A stretch of 29,470 bases of DNA. It comes from a virus. How positions within the stretch are numbered: the stretch's first letter is position 1; each line of letters opens with the position of its first letter. Positions 17,010-24,372 of this stretch are shown here, in pieces. The notes under the pieces are model-generated. The model saw only the letters and a list, made by a program, of their open reading frames with translations. It was not told where the DNA came from and ran no database searches. The translations under genes and the position numbers were made by a program. The stretch lies in IMG/VR virus record IMGVR_UViG_3300027969_000321, positions 1 to 29,470 of that record. One strand, 5' to 3'.

Positions 17010-18943
17010 TGGCTGTTAAAATTCAATTTAGACGAGGCACTGCCGCAGAGTGGGTTGCTGCAAATCCTATTCTTTCTCAAGGCGAAGCCGGTTACGAATA
17101 CGACACTGGTAAGTTCAAAGTCGGTAACGGAACTTCAGCATGGAACTCTCTTCAATACTCTTCTGGAACAACTGGTCCTACAGGACCGTTGGGCCCAACA
17201 GGACCACAAGGTGTAACGGGTCCAACAGGATCTACAGGACCCACAGGACCAACTGGTCCGCAAGGCGTTACTGGACCTACAGGACCAACTGGACCAATAG
17301 GTGGAATTAATTTTGCTGTAACTAACAGTGGTATGACGTACTTGGTAGATGGTGTTTCAGCACCAACACTTCAACTTGTTCGTGGAGCACGTTACGTATT
17401 TAACGTAAACGCTACTGGTCACCCATTTTGGATTCAAACAACTGGTAACGGTTATGCTTCTGGCAACGTGTACTCATCTGGAGTAACTGGTGCTGGAGTT
17501 GCTGTTGGTCAAGTTGTATTTGAAGTTCCTTTAAACGCACCTAATACTCTTTATTATCAGTGCCAGTTCCACACAATGATGTACGGTCAAATCGACATCA
17601 TTGGATTTGGAGCTACAGGACCTACAGGTCCCCAAGGAGTAACAGGTCCTACTGGTCCTCAGGGAATTACTGGTCCTACAGGTCCACAAGGAAACCTTGG
17701 GCCAACTGGTCCGCAAGGTGTCCCAATTACGTTAAAAGGTTCTAAAGCAACTGTTGGAGCGCTACCTGCTACAGGAAACATCCTTAACGATGCTTGGATT
17801 GTTGATGCTGATGGAGACATCTATGTTTGGAACGGCACTATTTGGTATAGCGCTGGACAAATTGTTGGACCAATCGGTCCTACAGGTGCAACTGGACCTA
17901 CGGGTCCTACAGGCCCAACAGGTCCTACGGGACCAACGGGTCCTTCAGGAGTTATATCTGTAACGGGACCCGTTACAAATACTGGAACATCAACTGCAGC
18001 AGTTCTTAATATTAACCAAGCATCTTTATCTATTGCTAACACACAGGTAACTGGGCTTGGCACATCTTCAGTTAAAGATGTACCAGCAACGGGTGACGCA
18101 ACTACTTCACAAGTGGTTTACGGAACAGACACACGCCTTACTAACACAAGAACACCTACTGACTTAACTGTTACAACAGGGAAAATTGTTGATGCTAATG
18201 TTACTAACGCAAAGTTAGCAAACAGCAGTATCACTATTGGAACTGACGTTGTGGCACTCGGTGGATCTATTACAACCCCAACTTTTACTGGTCTAAACAT
18301 AAACACTAGCGTTGTATTTGAAGGCTCTACCGCTGATGCTTTTGAGACTACTCTTTCAGTAACGGATCCAACGGCTGACAGAACAATTACGCTTCCAAAT
18401 GCTAACGGTACTGTGGCTCTTGCGGAACAAGTTCTTGCTCGTTTTGACTTACAGTCAACTTACGTTGACGTATCCCCTCGCTGGGATAACCGTTCGGCAA
18501 CATTTGAAAGTGGAACTATCTACTGGACATTCTTTACGCCTATGTTTACAACAACAGTAACCAACGTAACGGTGGCATCTGCTGGTACAGCAACTACTGG
18601 AGCAACTCTTGTAAAAATGGGTATCTACTCATTTAACGAAACAACGGCAACCAGACTTGCTAACACCGCGAATGACGCTACAATCTTTTCAACTCGTAAC
18701 ACTGTTTACACACGAAGTCTTGGAAATTCAGTCACCTTAACTGCGGGTACTCGTTATGGTTTTGCGGTACTTGTATTGGCTACCACTCCGGGAACTGGTT
18801 TCCTAGCGTTCGGTTATCCTGCGACACCACTCAATGTACTTAGCCCAATTATGCGTGGCTACCTAGACGGTCAATCAGATCTTCTGGCTACAGCCACTCC
18901 TCTAACTAACACATCTAACGGATACTGGGGTCGCCTAGCATGA
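17009..18943 (+). CDS. Fibre protein with Mtd-like N-terminus, collagen-like rods and a cupredoxin-like domain
   Basis: 644 residues. Residues 1-50 ([41 protein letters not shown]) match the N-terminal module seen in Mtd-type and many fibre proteins. Residues ~52-97, ~198-237 and ~288-313 are Gly-X-X rods. Residues ~98-197 look like a cupredoxin: GHPFWI supplies H138 and [12 protein letters not shown] supplies C185, H188 and M191. The C-x2-H-x2-M spacing is that of amicyanin and the 47-residue H-to-C distance equals that of plastocyanin. A small insert at ~238-287 resembles that at 265-315 of the collagen gene at 4933. Residues ~314-644 are Thr/Val-rich beta sequence with a C-terminal domain likely to contact the host. 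Metal binding is predicted, not shown. Confidence 0.8.
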   Translation: MAVKIQFRRGTAAEWVAANPILSQGEAGYEYDTGKFKVGNGTSAWNSLQYSSGTTGPTGPLGPTGPQGVTGPTGSTGPTGPTGPQGVTGPTGPTGPIGGINFAVTNSGMTYLVDGVSAPTLQLVRGARYVFNVNATGHPFWIQTTGNGYASGNVYSSGVTGAGVAVGQVVFEVPLNAPNTLYYQCQFHTMMYGQIDIIGFGATGPTGPQGVTGPTGPQGITGPTGPQGNLGPTGPQGVPITLKGSKATVGALPATGNILNDAWIVDADGDIYVWNGTIWYSAGQIVGPIGPTGATGPTGPTGPTGPTGPTGPSGVISVTGPVTNTGTSTAAVLNINQASLSIANTQVTGLGTSSVKDVPATGDATTSQVVYGTDTRLTNTRTPTDLTVTTGKIVDANVTNAKLANSSITIGTDVVALGGSITTPTFTGLNINTSVVFEGSTADAFETTLSVTDPTADRTITLPNANGTVALAEQVLARFDLQSTYVDVSPRWDNRSATFESGTIYWTFFTPMFTTTVTNVTVASAGTATTGATLVKMGIYSFNETTATRLANTANDATIFSTRNTVYTRSLGNSVTLTAGTRYGFAVLVLATTPGTGFLAFGYPATPLNVLSPIMRGYLDGQSDLLATATPLTNTSNGYWGRLA

Positions 18944-19071
18944 CAGCTATTAACGTAATTAAGACAAGCCTTGGGGTAGAACCCTCTGGTTTTGAAAAGT
19001 TTGAAGTGAAGGATGCGGATACTGGGGAAGTAATTGGGTACGACTTAGTCGCTCCCGCAGAACCTGAGTAG
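18940..19071 (+). CDS. 43-aa hypothetical protein
   Basis: Reading begins [20 protein letters not shown] and ends LVAPAEPE; its ATG overlaps the fibre stop as ATGA, so it is probably translated by coupling. It looks like a tiny soluble beta protein ([17 protein letters not shown] is a strand-turn-strand). The same 'v.d..TGevigYdl' turn is common in small fold units, so no function follows. Its end sits where the TAGACT element of the following gene begins, so the promoter overlaps its stop codon. Confidence 0.5.
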   Translation: MTAINVIKTSLGVEPSGFEKFEVKDADTGEVIGYDLVAPAEPE

Positions 19072-19084
19072 ACTGTGCGCTATG
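19047..19084 (+). promoter_or_regulatory. Leaderless promoter-like element before glycosyltransferase gene
   Basis: AGTC (19047-19050), 18 nt, TAGACT (19069-19074), GTGCGCT (7 nt), ATG at 19082. Compared with 16541-16578 the last 16 bases differ at only three positions (TARACTGTGSGSTATG) and AGTC sits at the same distance. The gene has no other ribosome site. The element covers the stop codon of the 43-aa gene. Confidence 0.5.
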
Positions 19085-20131
19085 AAGATAGCCGTATATA
19101 CGATTGCCTTAAACGAAGAACAGTTTGTTGAACGCTGGTACGAGTCGGCTAAAGAAGCTGACTACCTACTTATTGCTGACACTGGTTCTACTGATGGGAC
19201 TATTGCCCTTGCTAAAAGTCTTGGGATAAATATAGTTGAAGTTTCAATTAAACCGTGGAGATTTGATGATGCTCGTAATGCTAGCCTCGCTTGCCTCCCT
19301 AGGGATATTGATTATTGTATTGCTTTGGATCTCGACGAAGTTTTAATATCCGGTTGGCGTGCAAAGTTAGAAGCCATACCAACACAAACAACTAGACCGC
19401 GATATAAATACACGTGGAGCTGGACTGATGATGGAAACCCTGGGCTTCAATACAGCGGAGATAAAATTCATTCTCGCCACGGGTACCGTTGGAAACACCC
19501 AGTACACGAAGTAATGGTTACGGATCGAATTATTCAAGTAGAAGAGTGGACTGAACTTGAGATTCACCACCACCCAGACAACTCAAAGCCTAGGTCTCAA
19601 TACATGCCTTTACTGGCCCAGTCGGTACAAGAAGACCCACACGATGACCGCAACGCTTTCTACTACGCCAGAGAGTTGTATTTCTACGGTGAGTATCAAA
19701 AGTCTACAGAGGAGTTTAAGCGGCACTTAAACCTCCCTACGGCTATCTGGAAACCTGAACGAGCGGCGTCTATGAGGTACCTAGCTAAGATGGATGATGA
19801 CCTACAAGTGAAAGAAGAGTGGCTTAGGAAAGCAGTTAGTGAAGCGCCCAACCGTCGTGAGGCTTATGTAGATCTTGCTGCTCTTTATTATTCAACTCAA
19901 TCTTGGCTTGCTTGCCTAGACTCCGCTAAAAACGCCTTAGGTATAGTTGAGAAACCCTTAGAGTATCTCTGTGAGGAATATGCTTGGGGCTACGCCCCGT
20001 ACGATTACGCAGCCCTTGCCGCATATAACTTAGGGGAAACCTCTGAGGCGTTGGAATACGGCATGAAAGCAGTAGAGCTCAACCCGACAGAAGAACGATT
20101 ACAGCGTAACCTTATGTTCTATAAAGCTTAA
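19082..20131 (+). CDS. Family 2 glycosyltransferase with C-terminal TPR-like repeats
   Basis: 349 residues. The N-terminus has the GT-A fold signature of GT2 enzymes: YTIALNEEQFVERWYESAKEA, IADTGSTDGT (D33) and the metal-binding DLDE (D83, D85). The WKHPVHEVM stretch near residue 140 is the usual acceptor-side motif of SPS/GT2 enzymes of the 'tetratricopeptide' type. From about residue 180 the sequence is helical with TPR-like pairs (AFYYARELYFYGEYQKSTEEF, AYVDLAALYYSTQSWLACLDSAKNAL, AALAAYNLGETSEALEYGMKAVELNP). It probably transfers a nucleotide-sugar glucosyl or similar unit to a protein or surface glycan. In this block the Thr-rich fibres are plausible acceptors, but host envelope glycan is an equal alternative. 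Confidence 0.85.
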   Translation: MKIAVYTIALNEEQFVERWYESAKEADYLLIADTGSTDGTIALAKSLGINIVEVSIKPWRFDDARNASLACLPRDIDYCIALDLDEVLISGWRAKLEAIPTQTTRPRYKYTWSWTDDGNPGLQYSGDKIHSRHGYRWKHPVHEVMVTDRIIQVEEWTELEIHHHPDNSKPRSQYMPLLAQSVQEDPHDDRNAFYYARELYFYGEYQKSTEEFKRHLNLPTAIWKPERAASMRYLAKMDDDLQVKEEWLRKAVSEAPNRREAYVDLAALYYSTQSWLACLDSAKNALGIVEKPLEYLCEEYAWGYAPYDYAALAAYNLGETSEALEYGMKAVELNPTEERLQRNLMFYKA

Positions 20132-20140
20132 AGGGGAGTG

Positions 20141-20680
20141 ATGAGAGCCTATACACCGGGTGGTCGTTTTACCACTGAATTTGAGCTTAACGCTATTGGC
20201 GATGGAATTACCTCAGATCTTACAAATCCAATCGGAACTTTTGCGGATTGGTGGTCTTTTAATAAAGCAGCCTCAACTATAGATCCTGTCTACGACGTAG
20301 ACTCTACGGTCGGTGGTCGTGTCTGGACTGGGCCCAAGCAAATTCACGTACTCAGCGCTAACTGGATGCAGGGAAATGTTCAGTCTAACGAGCGAGGTTT
20401 CTACAATGCCGACATGCTCACCTTCACTGTCAATATTGATGATTTAATTGAAGTTAGCCCAGAGTTATTTGAGTCTCGCGGAGACTATAAAGCAAAAATT
20501 TCAGAAGCCAACCGATACCGAGCGGTCTGGAAAGAGCAGGTTTATCGCCCGTACCACGTACAGCCAGATGGCTACTTGGACGACCGTGGTACTCTGGTTA
20601 CAATTCGAATGATTCAAGTCATGCACGACGAACTTATAAACGACGCACAATTCCAACAATACGCGAATGGAACTATCTAA
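20141..20680 (+). CDS. Head-tail connector (stopper-like) protein, putative
   Basis: 179 residues from ATG 20141; a GTG at 20138 is also possible, and AGGGGAG stands close to both. The protein is beta-rich with a C-terminal stretch (RYRAVWKEQVYRPYHVQPDGYLDDRGTLVTIRMIQVMHDEL). Small connector proteins of the stopper type have this strand-rich layout. The ones before it in the window are fibres and a glycosyltransferase, and after it follow the tail genes, so a neck role follows mostly from gene order. The stop overlaps the next ATG. Other options are a fibre-associated or tail-completion protein. Confidence 0.45.
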   Translation: MRAYTPGGRFTTEFELNAIGDGITSDLTNPIGTFADWWSFNKAASTIDPVYDVDSTVGGRVWTGPKQIHVLSANWMQGNVQSNERGFYNADMLTFTVNIDDLIEVSPELFESRGDYKAKISEANRYRAVWKEQVYRPYHVQPDGYLDDRGTLVTIRMIQVMHDELINDAQFQQYANGTI

Positions 20681-20769
20681 TGACAATTCAAGAAGTAAAG
20701 ATTAGTTCAGAGAAACAAGAAGAAGGCTGCAAATGCGGCAACTGTAACTGCGGAAAAAGGGACGAATAA
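20680..20769 (+). CDS. 29-aa Cys-rich miniprotein with CXCXXCXC motif
   Basis: A short frame, TAATG-coupled at both ends, so it lies in an unbroken chain between the connector-like gene and the Lys-rich gene. Its last third is EEGCKCGNCNCGKRDE with C17, C19, C22 and C24. CXCXXCXC is the kind of short motif used in metallothionein-like or zinc-cluster peptides. It has no hydrophobic segment and no signal peptide. Nothing in the sequence proves translation beyond the exact stop/start overlaps on both sides, but those are unlikely by chance. Function unknown; metal binding is the first guess. Confidence 0.5.
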   Translation: MTIQEVKISSEKQEEGCKCGNCNCGKRDE

Positions 20770-20987
20770 TGGCTAAGGCGTTTGAGAAAGGCAAGTACAC
20801 AGAGTCTAAAGACAAGAAGAAGGACTCTAAGATGCTTAAGAAAGCTGGTTTTGACAAGGACGAAAAAGCTAAGTTTGAGAAGGCCGACAAAGCCCACGGA
20901 GCCAAGAAAAAGCCTAAGACCATGGCGGAAGATAAGAAGATTGATTCCAAGATTATAAAGAAAATTAAGAAGTCCGATAAGGACTGA
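20769..20987 (+). CDS. Small Lys-rich protein
   Basis: 72 residues, 27 of them Lys, with many Asp/Glu and Ala; no hydrophobic core. Local repeats such as KKDSKMLKKAG, KDEKAKFEKADK and KKIDSKIIKKIKK look like a disordered or coiled cationic protein, similar in composition to histone-like tails. It might bind packaged DNA or a negatively charged partner such as the tail. It is the last gene before the strong terminator pair at 20994-21055, and it starts in TAATG overlap with the Cys-rich miniprotein. No family recognised. Confidence 0.6.
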   Translation: MAKAFEKGKYTESKDKKKDSKMLKKAGFDKDEKAKFEKADKAHGAKKKPKTMAEDKKIDSKIIKKIKKSDKD

Positions 20988-20993
20988 TGACTT

Positions 20994-21015
20994 AGCCCCC
21001 GCAAGGGGGCTTTTT
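20994..21015 (+). terminator. Strong Rho-independent terminator
   Basis: AGCCCCC (20994-21000), a GCAA tetraloop (21001-21004), GGGGGCT (21005-21011) and a T-run (21011-21015). It closes the fibre/accessory operon. Confidence 0.9.
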
Positions 21016-21032
21016 CATTTACCATTGGTTTT

Positions 21033-21055
21033 AACTCCCATGCGGGGGTTTCTTT
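21033..21055 (+). terminator. Second, tandem hairpin terminator
   Basis: AACTCCC (21033-21039) pairs with GGGGGTT (21044-21050; one G-U) around an ATGC loop, followed by TTTCTTT. A second hairpin about 20 nt after the first would back up termination. Confidence 0.6.
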
Positions 21056-21098
21056 ACCTTTTGCGTACGTATACCTGCGACTCCGATTGGAGACTGAC
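21056..21098 (+). promoter_or_regulatory. Likely promoter region of the tail operon (boxes not resolved)
   Basis: After two terminators, transcription of the tail genes must restart or leak through. This short AT/GC-mixed stretch has GTACGTATACC with a TATACC box at 21070-21075, but no convincing -35. GGAG (about 6 nt before ATG 21099) serves as ribosome site. Confidence 0.3.
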
Positions 21099-21266
21099 AT
21101 GTCAGATAAACCTTCATGGTTAGACGGCCCTACTGAGGTCGACTTCTATCGTGGCATAACAGGCAATGCTCCTGGCGCAAAAGAATCAGCAATATCTTTA
21201 GCGGCTGTAGGACTTGGGTATATGTACGGTCTTAAAAAGGCAAAGAAAAAGAAGAAGAAGAAGTGA
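21099..21266 (+). CDS. 55-aa protein with hydrophobic segment and poly-Lys tail
   Basis: Begins MSDKPSWLDGPTEVDFYRG and ends in a run of seven Lys (with KKA before it). Residues ~30-45 (SAISLAAVGLGYMYGL) are mildly hydrophobic and could insert in a membrane or bind a helical partner; the poly-Lys tail would lie on the cytosolic or nucleic-acid side. GGAG precedes the ATG. The final codons overlap the next gene start as GTGA. A first gene of the tail operon between terminators and neck genes could be a regulator or a small virion protein. Not a known family. Confidence 0.55.
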   Translation: MSDKPSWLDGPTEVDFYRGITGNAPGAKESAISLAAVGLGYMYGLKKAKKKKKKK

Positions 21267-21577
21267 CCGGTAATTTCCAAGACCGCGCTCCTATTGTTGC
21301 TGGCCATATAGCCAGAGATCTTGATGATGAACTCCAACAGGCTGCTAAAAATGCTAGTTGGGATGCAACAGTATCTGTAGACGCTAAGCGTGGAACAATA
21401 ACGCTTTCCTACCTTGAAGCTGATGAAACAAATATTTTTAACTCAGAGTACGGGCACGAAGGTGTAAGCCCTAACTCTGTAATCCGTCCTTTTATGGTCA
21501 AGGCTGAGCCAGCTATTAAAAACGCTATAGGCGAAGAAGCTCTTGATTATCTTTTCTCACAAGGGATACTCCCATGA
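21263..21577 (+). CDS. HK97 gp10-like neck/tail completion protein, putative
   Basis: 104 residues from a GTG start that overlaps the stop of the 55-aa gene. The N-terminal helix region (HIARDLDDELQQAAKNASW) is followed by beta strands (ATVSVDAKRGTITLSYLEAD) and an ending (EYGHEGVSPNSVIRPFMVKAEPAIKNAI) that resembles the 'EYGT...P.PFLRPAL' ending of gp10-type proteins in the HK97/SPP1 connector set. The next gene overlaps as ATGA. These proteins act at the tail end of the neck. The call is from pattern and position only. Confidence 0.5.
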   Translation: MTGNFQDRAPIVAGHIARDLDDELQQAAKNASWDATVSVDAKRGTITLSYLEADETNIFNSEYGHEGVSPNSVIRPFMVKAEPAIKNAIGEEALDYLFSQGILP

Positions 21578-22200
21578 GCCTAGAAGACGCATTCTTATTT
21601 GCTGAAGATAAAGCCCTAAAAGAGCATCTTCAAGGCATCACTGTTTCGGATTTAAAACAAAGCACCCGACAGGTTAAAGTGTGGTTTGGCTATCCAGACG
21701 TAGAACTTCGAGCACAAGAGTACCCATACTTAGTTATTGATTTGTACGATATTCAACCTGCTAGCGATCGCCAAAGCAGCGGAATTTGGATGGACAACAC
21801 TAACAGAGGGACGCAAGCAGTTGCTGCTGAAAGCACTTATTCATACTATGCCCCAGTTGTGTACGATTTGTACTACCAAGTGAGCTCATACTCACGACAC
21901 CCACGACACGATCGTGGAATTATGCTTTCAATGTTAAATAACAAAATCCCCGGAAAATACGGGCATCTTATGGTGCCACAGGGTAACGGGGTAGGTACGG
22001 TAGCAAGACATATGTTTCTTGAGGGGTTCGTAAAACGCGACTCCATCGAGGATGGAAGACGTCTCTTTAGAAACGTCTTTAGTATCAGAGTGGTTAGCGA
22101 AATGACACCGTTGGTGCCAGATGTAGCAACTCCACAAGTTGAAACAGTAAATCTCGAAACAGAACCAACGAACATCCCTTCGGGCTTAAGATCGGTCTAA
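21574..22200 (+). CDS. Tail terminator-like protein, putative
   Basis: 208 residues; ATGA overlap with the gp10-like gene. It starts with a helix, then strands VKVWFGYPDVELRAQEYPYLVIDLYDIQ and a long mixed part with VYDLYYQVSSYSRHPRHDR. The 'V....P.....E.PYL.I......' and 'Y.L.Y.V..YSR' order matches proteins of the tail-terminator/neck gp12-like type that cap the tail tube. The position directly before the sheath supports this. The last 40 residues (Pro/Glu/Thr-rich) are probably disordered. Confidence 0.5.
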   Translation: MSLEDAFLFAEDKALKEHLQGITVSDLKQSTRQVKVWFGYPDVELRAQEYPYLVIDLYDIQPASDRQSSGIWMDNTNRGTQAVAAESTYSYYAPVVYDLYYQVSSYSRHPRHDRGIMLSMLNNKIPGKYGHLMVPQGNGVGTVARHMFLEGFVKRDSIEDGRRLFRNVFSIRVVSEMTPLVPDVATPQVETVNLETEPTNIPSGLRSV

Positions 22201-22238
22201 CACATGGTCAAACTAGAAACTCTCAAAGGAGATAAATA

Positions 22239-23729
22239 ATGCCTGCATACCTTCGTCCCGGTGTGTTCGTTGAGGAATCCCTCAACTTATCCGCACCAGT
22301 ACAAAGCACCACATCGCAGTCAATTGCTGCCTTTATTGGCTATACGGATCGTGGTCCTATCACTCCAACTCTGGTCACATCCTGGAGCCAATATGTCAGC
22401 CTTTACGGTGGGTGGACAACAAACACAAAAATGCACACAGCGCTTTTGTTGTTTTTTTCAAATGGCGGAAGCCAAGCTTATATTAAACGTGTACCCGGTA
22501 GTGGATCTGACATCTCTACTCGTACACTTAAAGATCGAGCGGGAACACCTTTAAACACGCTTACAATTAATTCAGCAAACGTAGGTTCTTGGGGCAGTCT
22601 TGTAAACATTTCTGTCGCAGCATCTGCAACTGCTGGTTCATTTGATCTTACAGTTTATTACAACGGTATTGCCGACACTAATATTGTTGAGCGTTACACC
22701 GACCTTACAATGACTGTGACAGACGATCGTTACGCTGTAACTTTAGTTAACTCACAGTCTAAGTATATTAAACTAATTGATGAGAATTCTGCAACAACAG
22801 GAGCTCTTCGTATTCCAGTAATAACTACAAATGCTTATCTAATCAGCGGTACAGATGGAACTCTTCCAGCAGATTCAGCTGTTGCTGGAGCCGTATCATC
22901 TTTTGATACTGTAATTAATTCACTAGTTCTAAATGCACCAGGAATTAATGAAGCAACTTCTGTAAACCTTCTTACAGCTTATGCGGCAGCTCGTGGCGAC
23001 GTATTTGTTGTTATTGATCCAATAGCTGGAACTGCGGCAAATCAAATTACTCGTGCTAACTCTTATACAGCAACTTCATACGGTGCTGTATACTTCCCAG
23101 AAATCGTAATTAAAGACCCAACAACTAACACACAAGGAGTAACAAAATCTGTTAGCCCTGGTGGAGCGGTAGTTGGTCTTTACCTAAGCACAGATGCATC
23201 ACGCGGTGTGTTTAAAGCTCCAGCGGGTCTTCAGACCCGTGTCGGAGGCGCTATTTCTGTTGCACCTTTAACTAACTCTGAACTTGATTTGCTAAACAGC
23301 AACAGTGCTGCTGTAAATGCAATTAAGTTTGTTCCGGGTTCTGGAATCGTAGTTATGGGTTCACGCACACTTCAGGGAACATACGTAGATCGTTATGTAC
23401 CTGTACGTCGTACACTTATTTACTTACGTAAATCAATGTCAGACCTTAGCCAGTTTGCAATCTTTGAGCCAAACGATGAAGTATTGTGGCGCTCAATCAC
23501 GGCATCACTGGAAGGTTTCTTAAATAACTTCTGGCGTCAAGGCGGTCTTCGCGGAGCGGTTCCAAGTCAAGCTTTCTATGTAAAGTGTGACGCTGAAACT
23601 AATCCACAGTCTGCAATTGACGGTGGTCAAGTAAACATCGAAGTTGGTGTTGCTCTACAGCGCCCAGCCGAGTTCGTAATCATCAAAATCGGACAGTTTG
23701 ACGGTGGCACCACCGTTACTGTGGCGTAA
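22239..23729 (+). CDS. Contractile tail sheath protein
   Basis: 496 residues, AAGGAG upstream. The start PAYLRPGVFVEE and the following AFIGYTDRGP are classic for tail sheath proteins, as is the C-terminal part RRTLIYLRKSMSDLSQFAIFEPNDEVLWRSITASLEGFLNNFWRQGGLRG. The sheath surrounds the tube and contracts on infection. The length is short of T4 gp18 (659 aa) and near the simple sheaths of phages and injection systems, lacking most surface-exposed insertions. Its neighbour is the tube gene. Confidence 0.93.
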   Translation: MPAYLRPGVFVEESLNLSAPVQSTTSQSIAAFIGYTDRGPITPTLVTSWSQYVSLYGGWTTNTKMHTALLLFFSNGGSQAYIKRVPGSGSDISTRTLKDRAGTPLNTLTINSANVGSWGSLVNISVAASATAGSFDLTVYYNGIADTNIVERYTDLTMTVTDDRYAVTLVNSQSKYIKLIDENSATTGALRIPVITTNAYLISGTDGTLPADSAVAGAVSSFDTVINSLVLNAPGINEATSVNLLTAYAAARGDVFVVIDPIAGTAANQITRANSYTATSYGAVYFPEIVIKDPTTNTQGVTKSVSPGGAVVGLYLSTDASRGVFKAPAGLQTRVGGAISVAPLTNSELDLLNSNSAAVNAIKFVPGSGIVVMGSRTLQGTYVDRYVPVRRTLIYLRKSMSDLSQFAIFEPNDEVLWRSITASLEGFLNNFWRQGGLRGAVPSQAFYVKCDAETNPQSAIDGGQVNIEVGVALQRPAEFVIIKIGQFDGGTTVTVA

Positions 23730-23744
23730 AGGAGACATATAAAA

Positions 23745-24347
23745 ATGGCAACCGATAGCGTAATCAATCGCTTTTCTAGCGTAGCGACCGATCCACTTCG
23801 TTCGTTCCGCTTTCACGTTGAATTCCTTGCGCCTCAGCAAGGAAGCAAGGTGAGCAGCTCAATCACTGGATTCAAGGGCGGATTTACACAAATCTCTGGT
23901 CTTGGAATCAACACACAGTCAATCGCGTACCGTGAAGGTGGCTACAACACCACAATTCACCAAGTACCTGGAATGACAACATTTAACCCAATCACGCTTA
24001 ACCGTGGAGTTATCGTTGGAAACGATCAGGGTATGAAATGGATGCGACACCTATTCGCAGCAGCAGCAGGAGATGGTATTGCCTTAGGCGATAACGATTT
24101 CCGTTGCGACCTTAAGATCTACGTAATGGATCACCCAGCAGCAAGCAACGCAACCGCTACAACTACTGGTGAAGGTGGATCAAACGTTCCAAAGATGGGA
24201 TTCCACGTGCACAACGCATGGATTTCAACTTTGAACTACTCTGACATGGATGCAGGTGGAAACAACCTCATGGTAGAGACCATCGGTCTTGTACATGAAG
24301 GACTTTCAGTATTCTTTACTGGTGCTGATTACACTCGTACCGCTTAA
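23745..24347 (+). CDS. Tail tube protein (T4 gp19-like)
   Basis: 200 residues, AAAGGAG upstream. The N-terminal DPLRSFRFHVEFLAP and FTQISGLGINTQSIAYREGGYNTTIHQVPGMTTFNPITLNRG are the signature of gp19-type tube proteins. It builds the rigid inner tube through which DNA passes. It is followed by a chaperone-like gene and the tape measure, which is the normal order. Confidence 0.9.
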   Translation: MATDSVINRFSSVATDPLRSFRFHVEFLAPQQGSKVSSSITGFKGGFTQISGLGINTQSIAYREGGYNTTIHQVPGMTTFNPITLNRGVIVGNDQGMKWMRHLFAAAAGDGIALGDNDFRCDLKIYVMDHPAASNATATTTGEGGSNVPKMGFHVHNAWISTLNYSDMDAGGNNLMVETIGLVHEGLSVFFTGADYTRTA

Positions 24348-24372
24348 TTTAAACTAATAAGGAGAACAAATC

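Noticed and set aside
21231-21266. A-rich run as -1 frameshift from the 55-aa gene into the gp10-like gene
   Set aside because: The downstream frame is indeed -1, but there is no A-AAA-AAG heptamer, and the GTGA overlap explains the arrangement.
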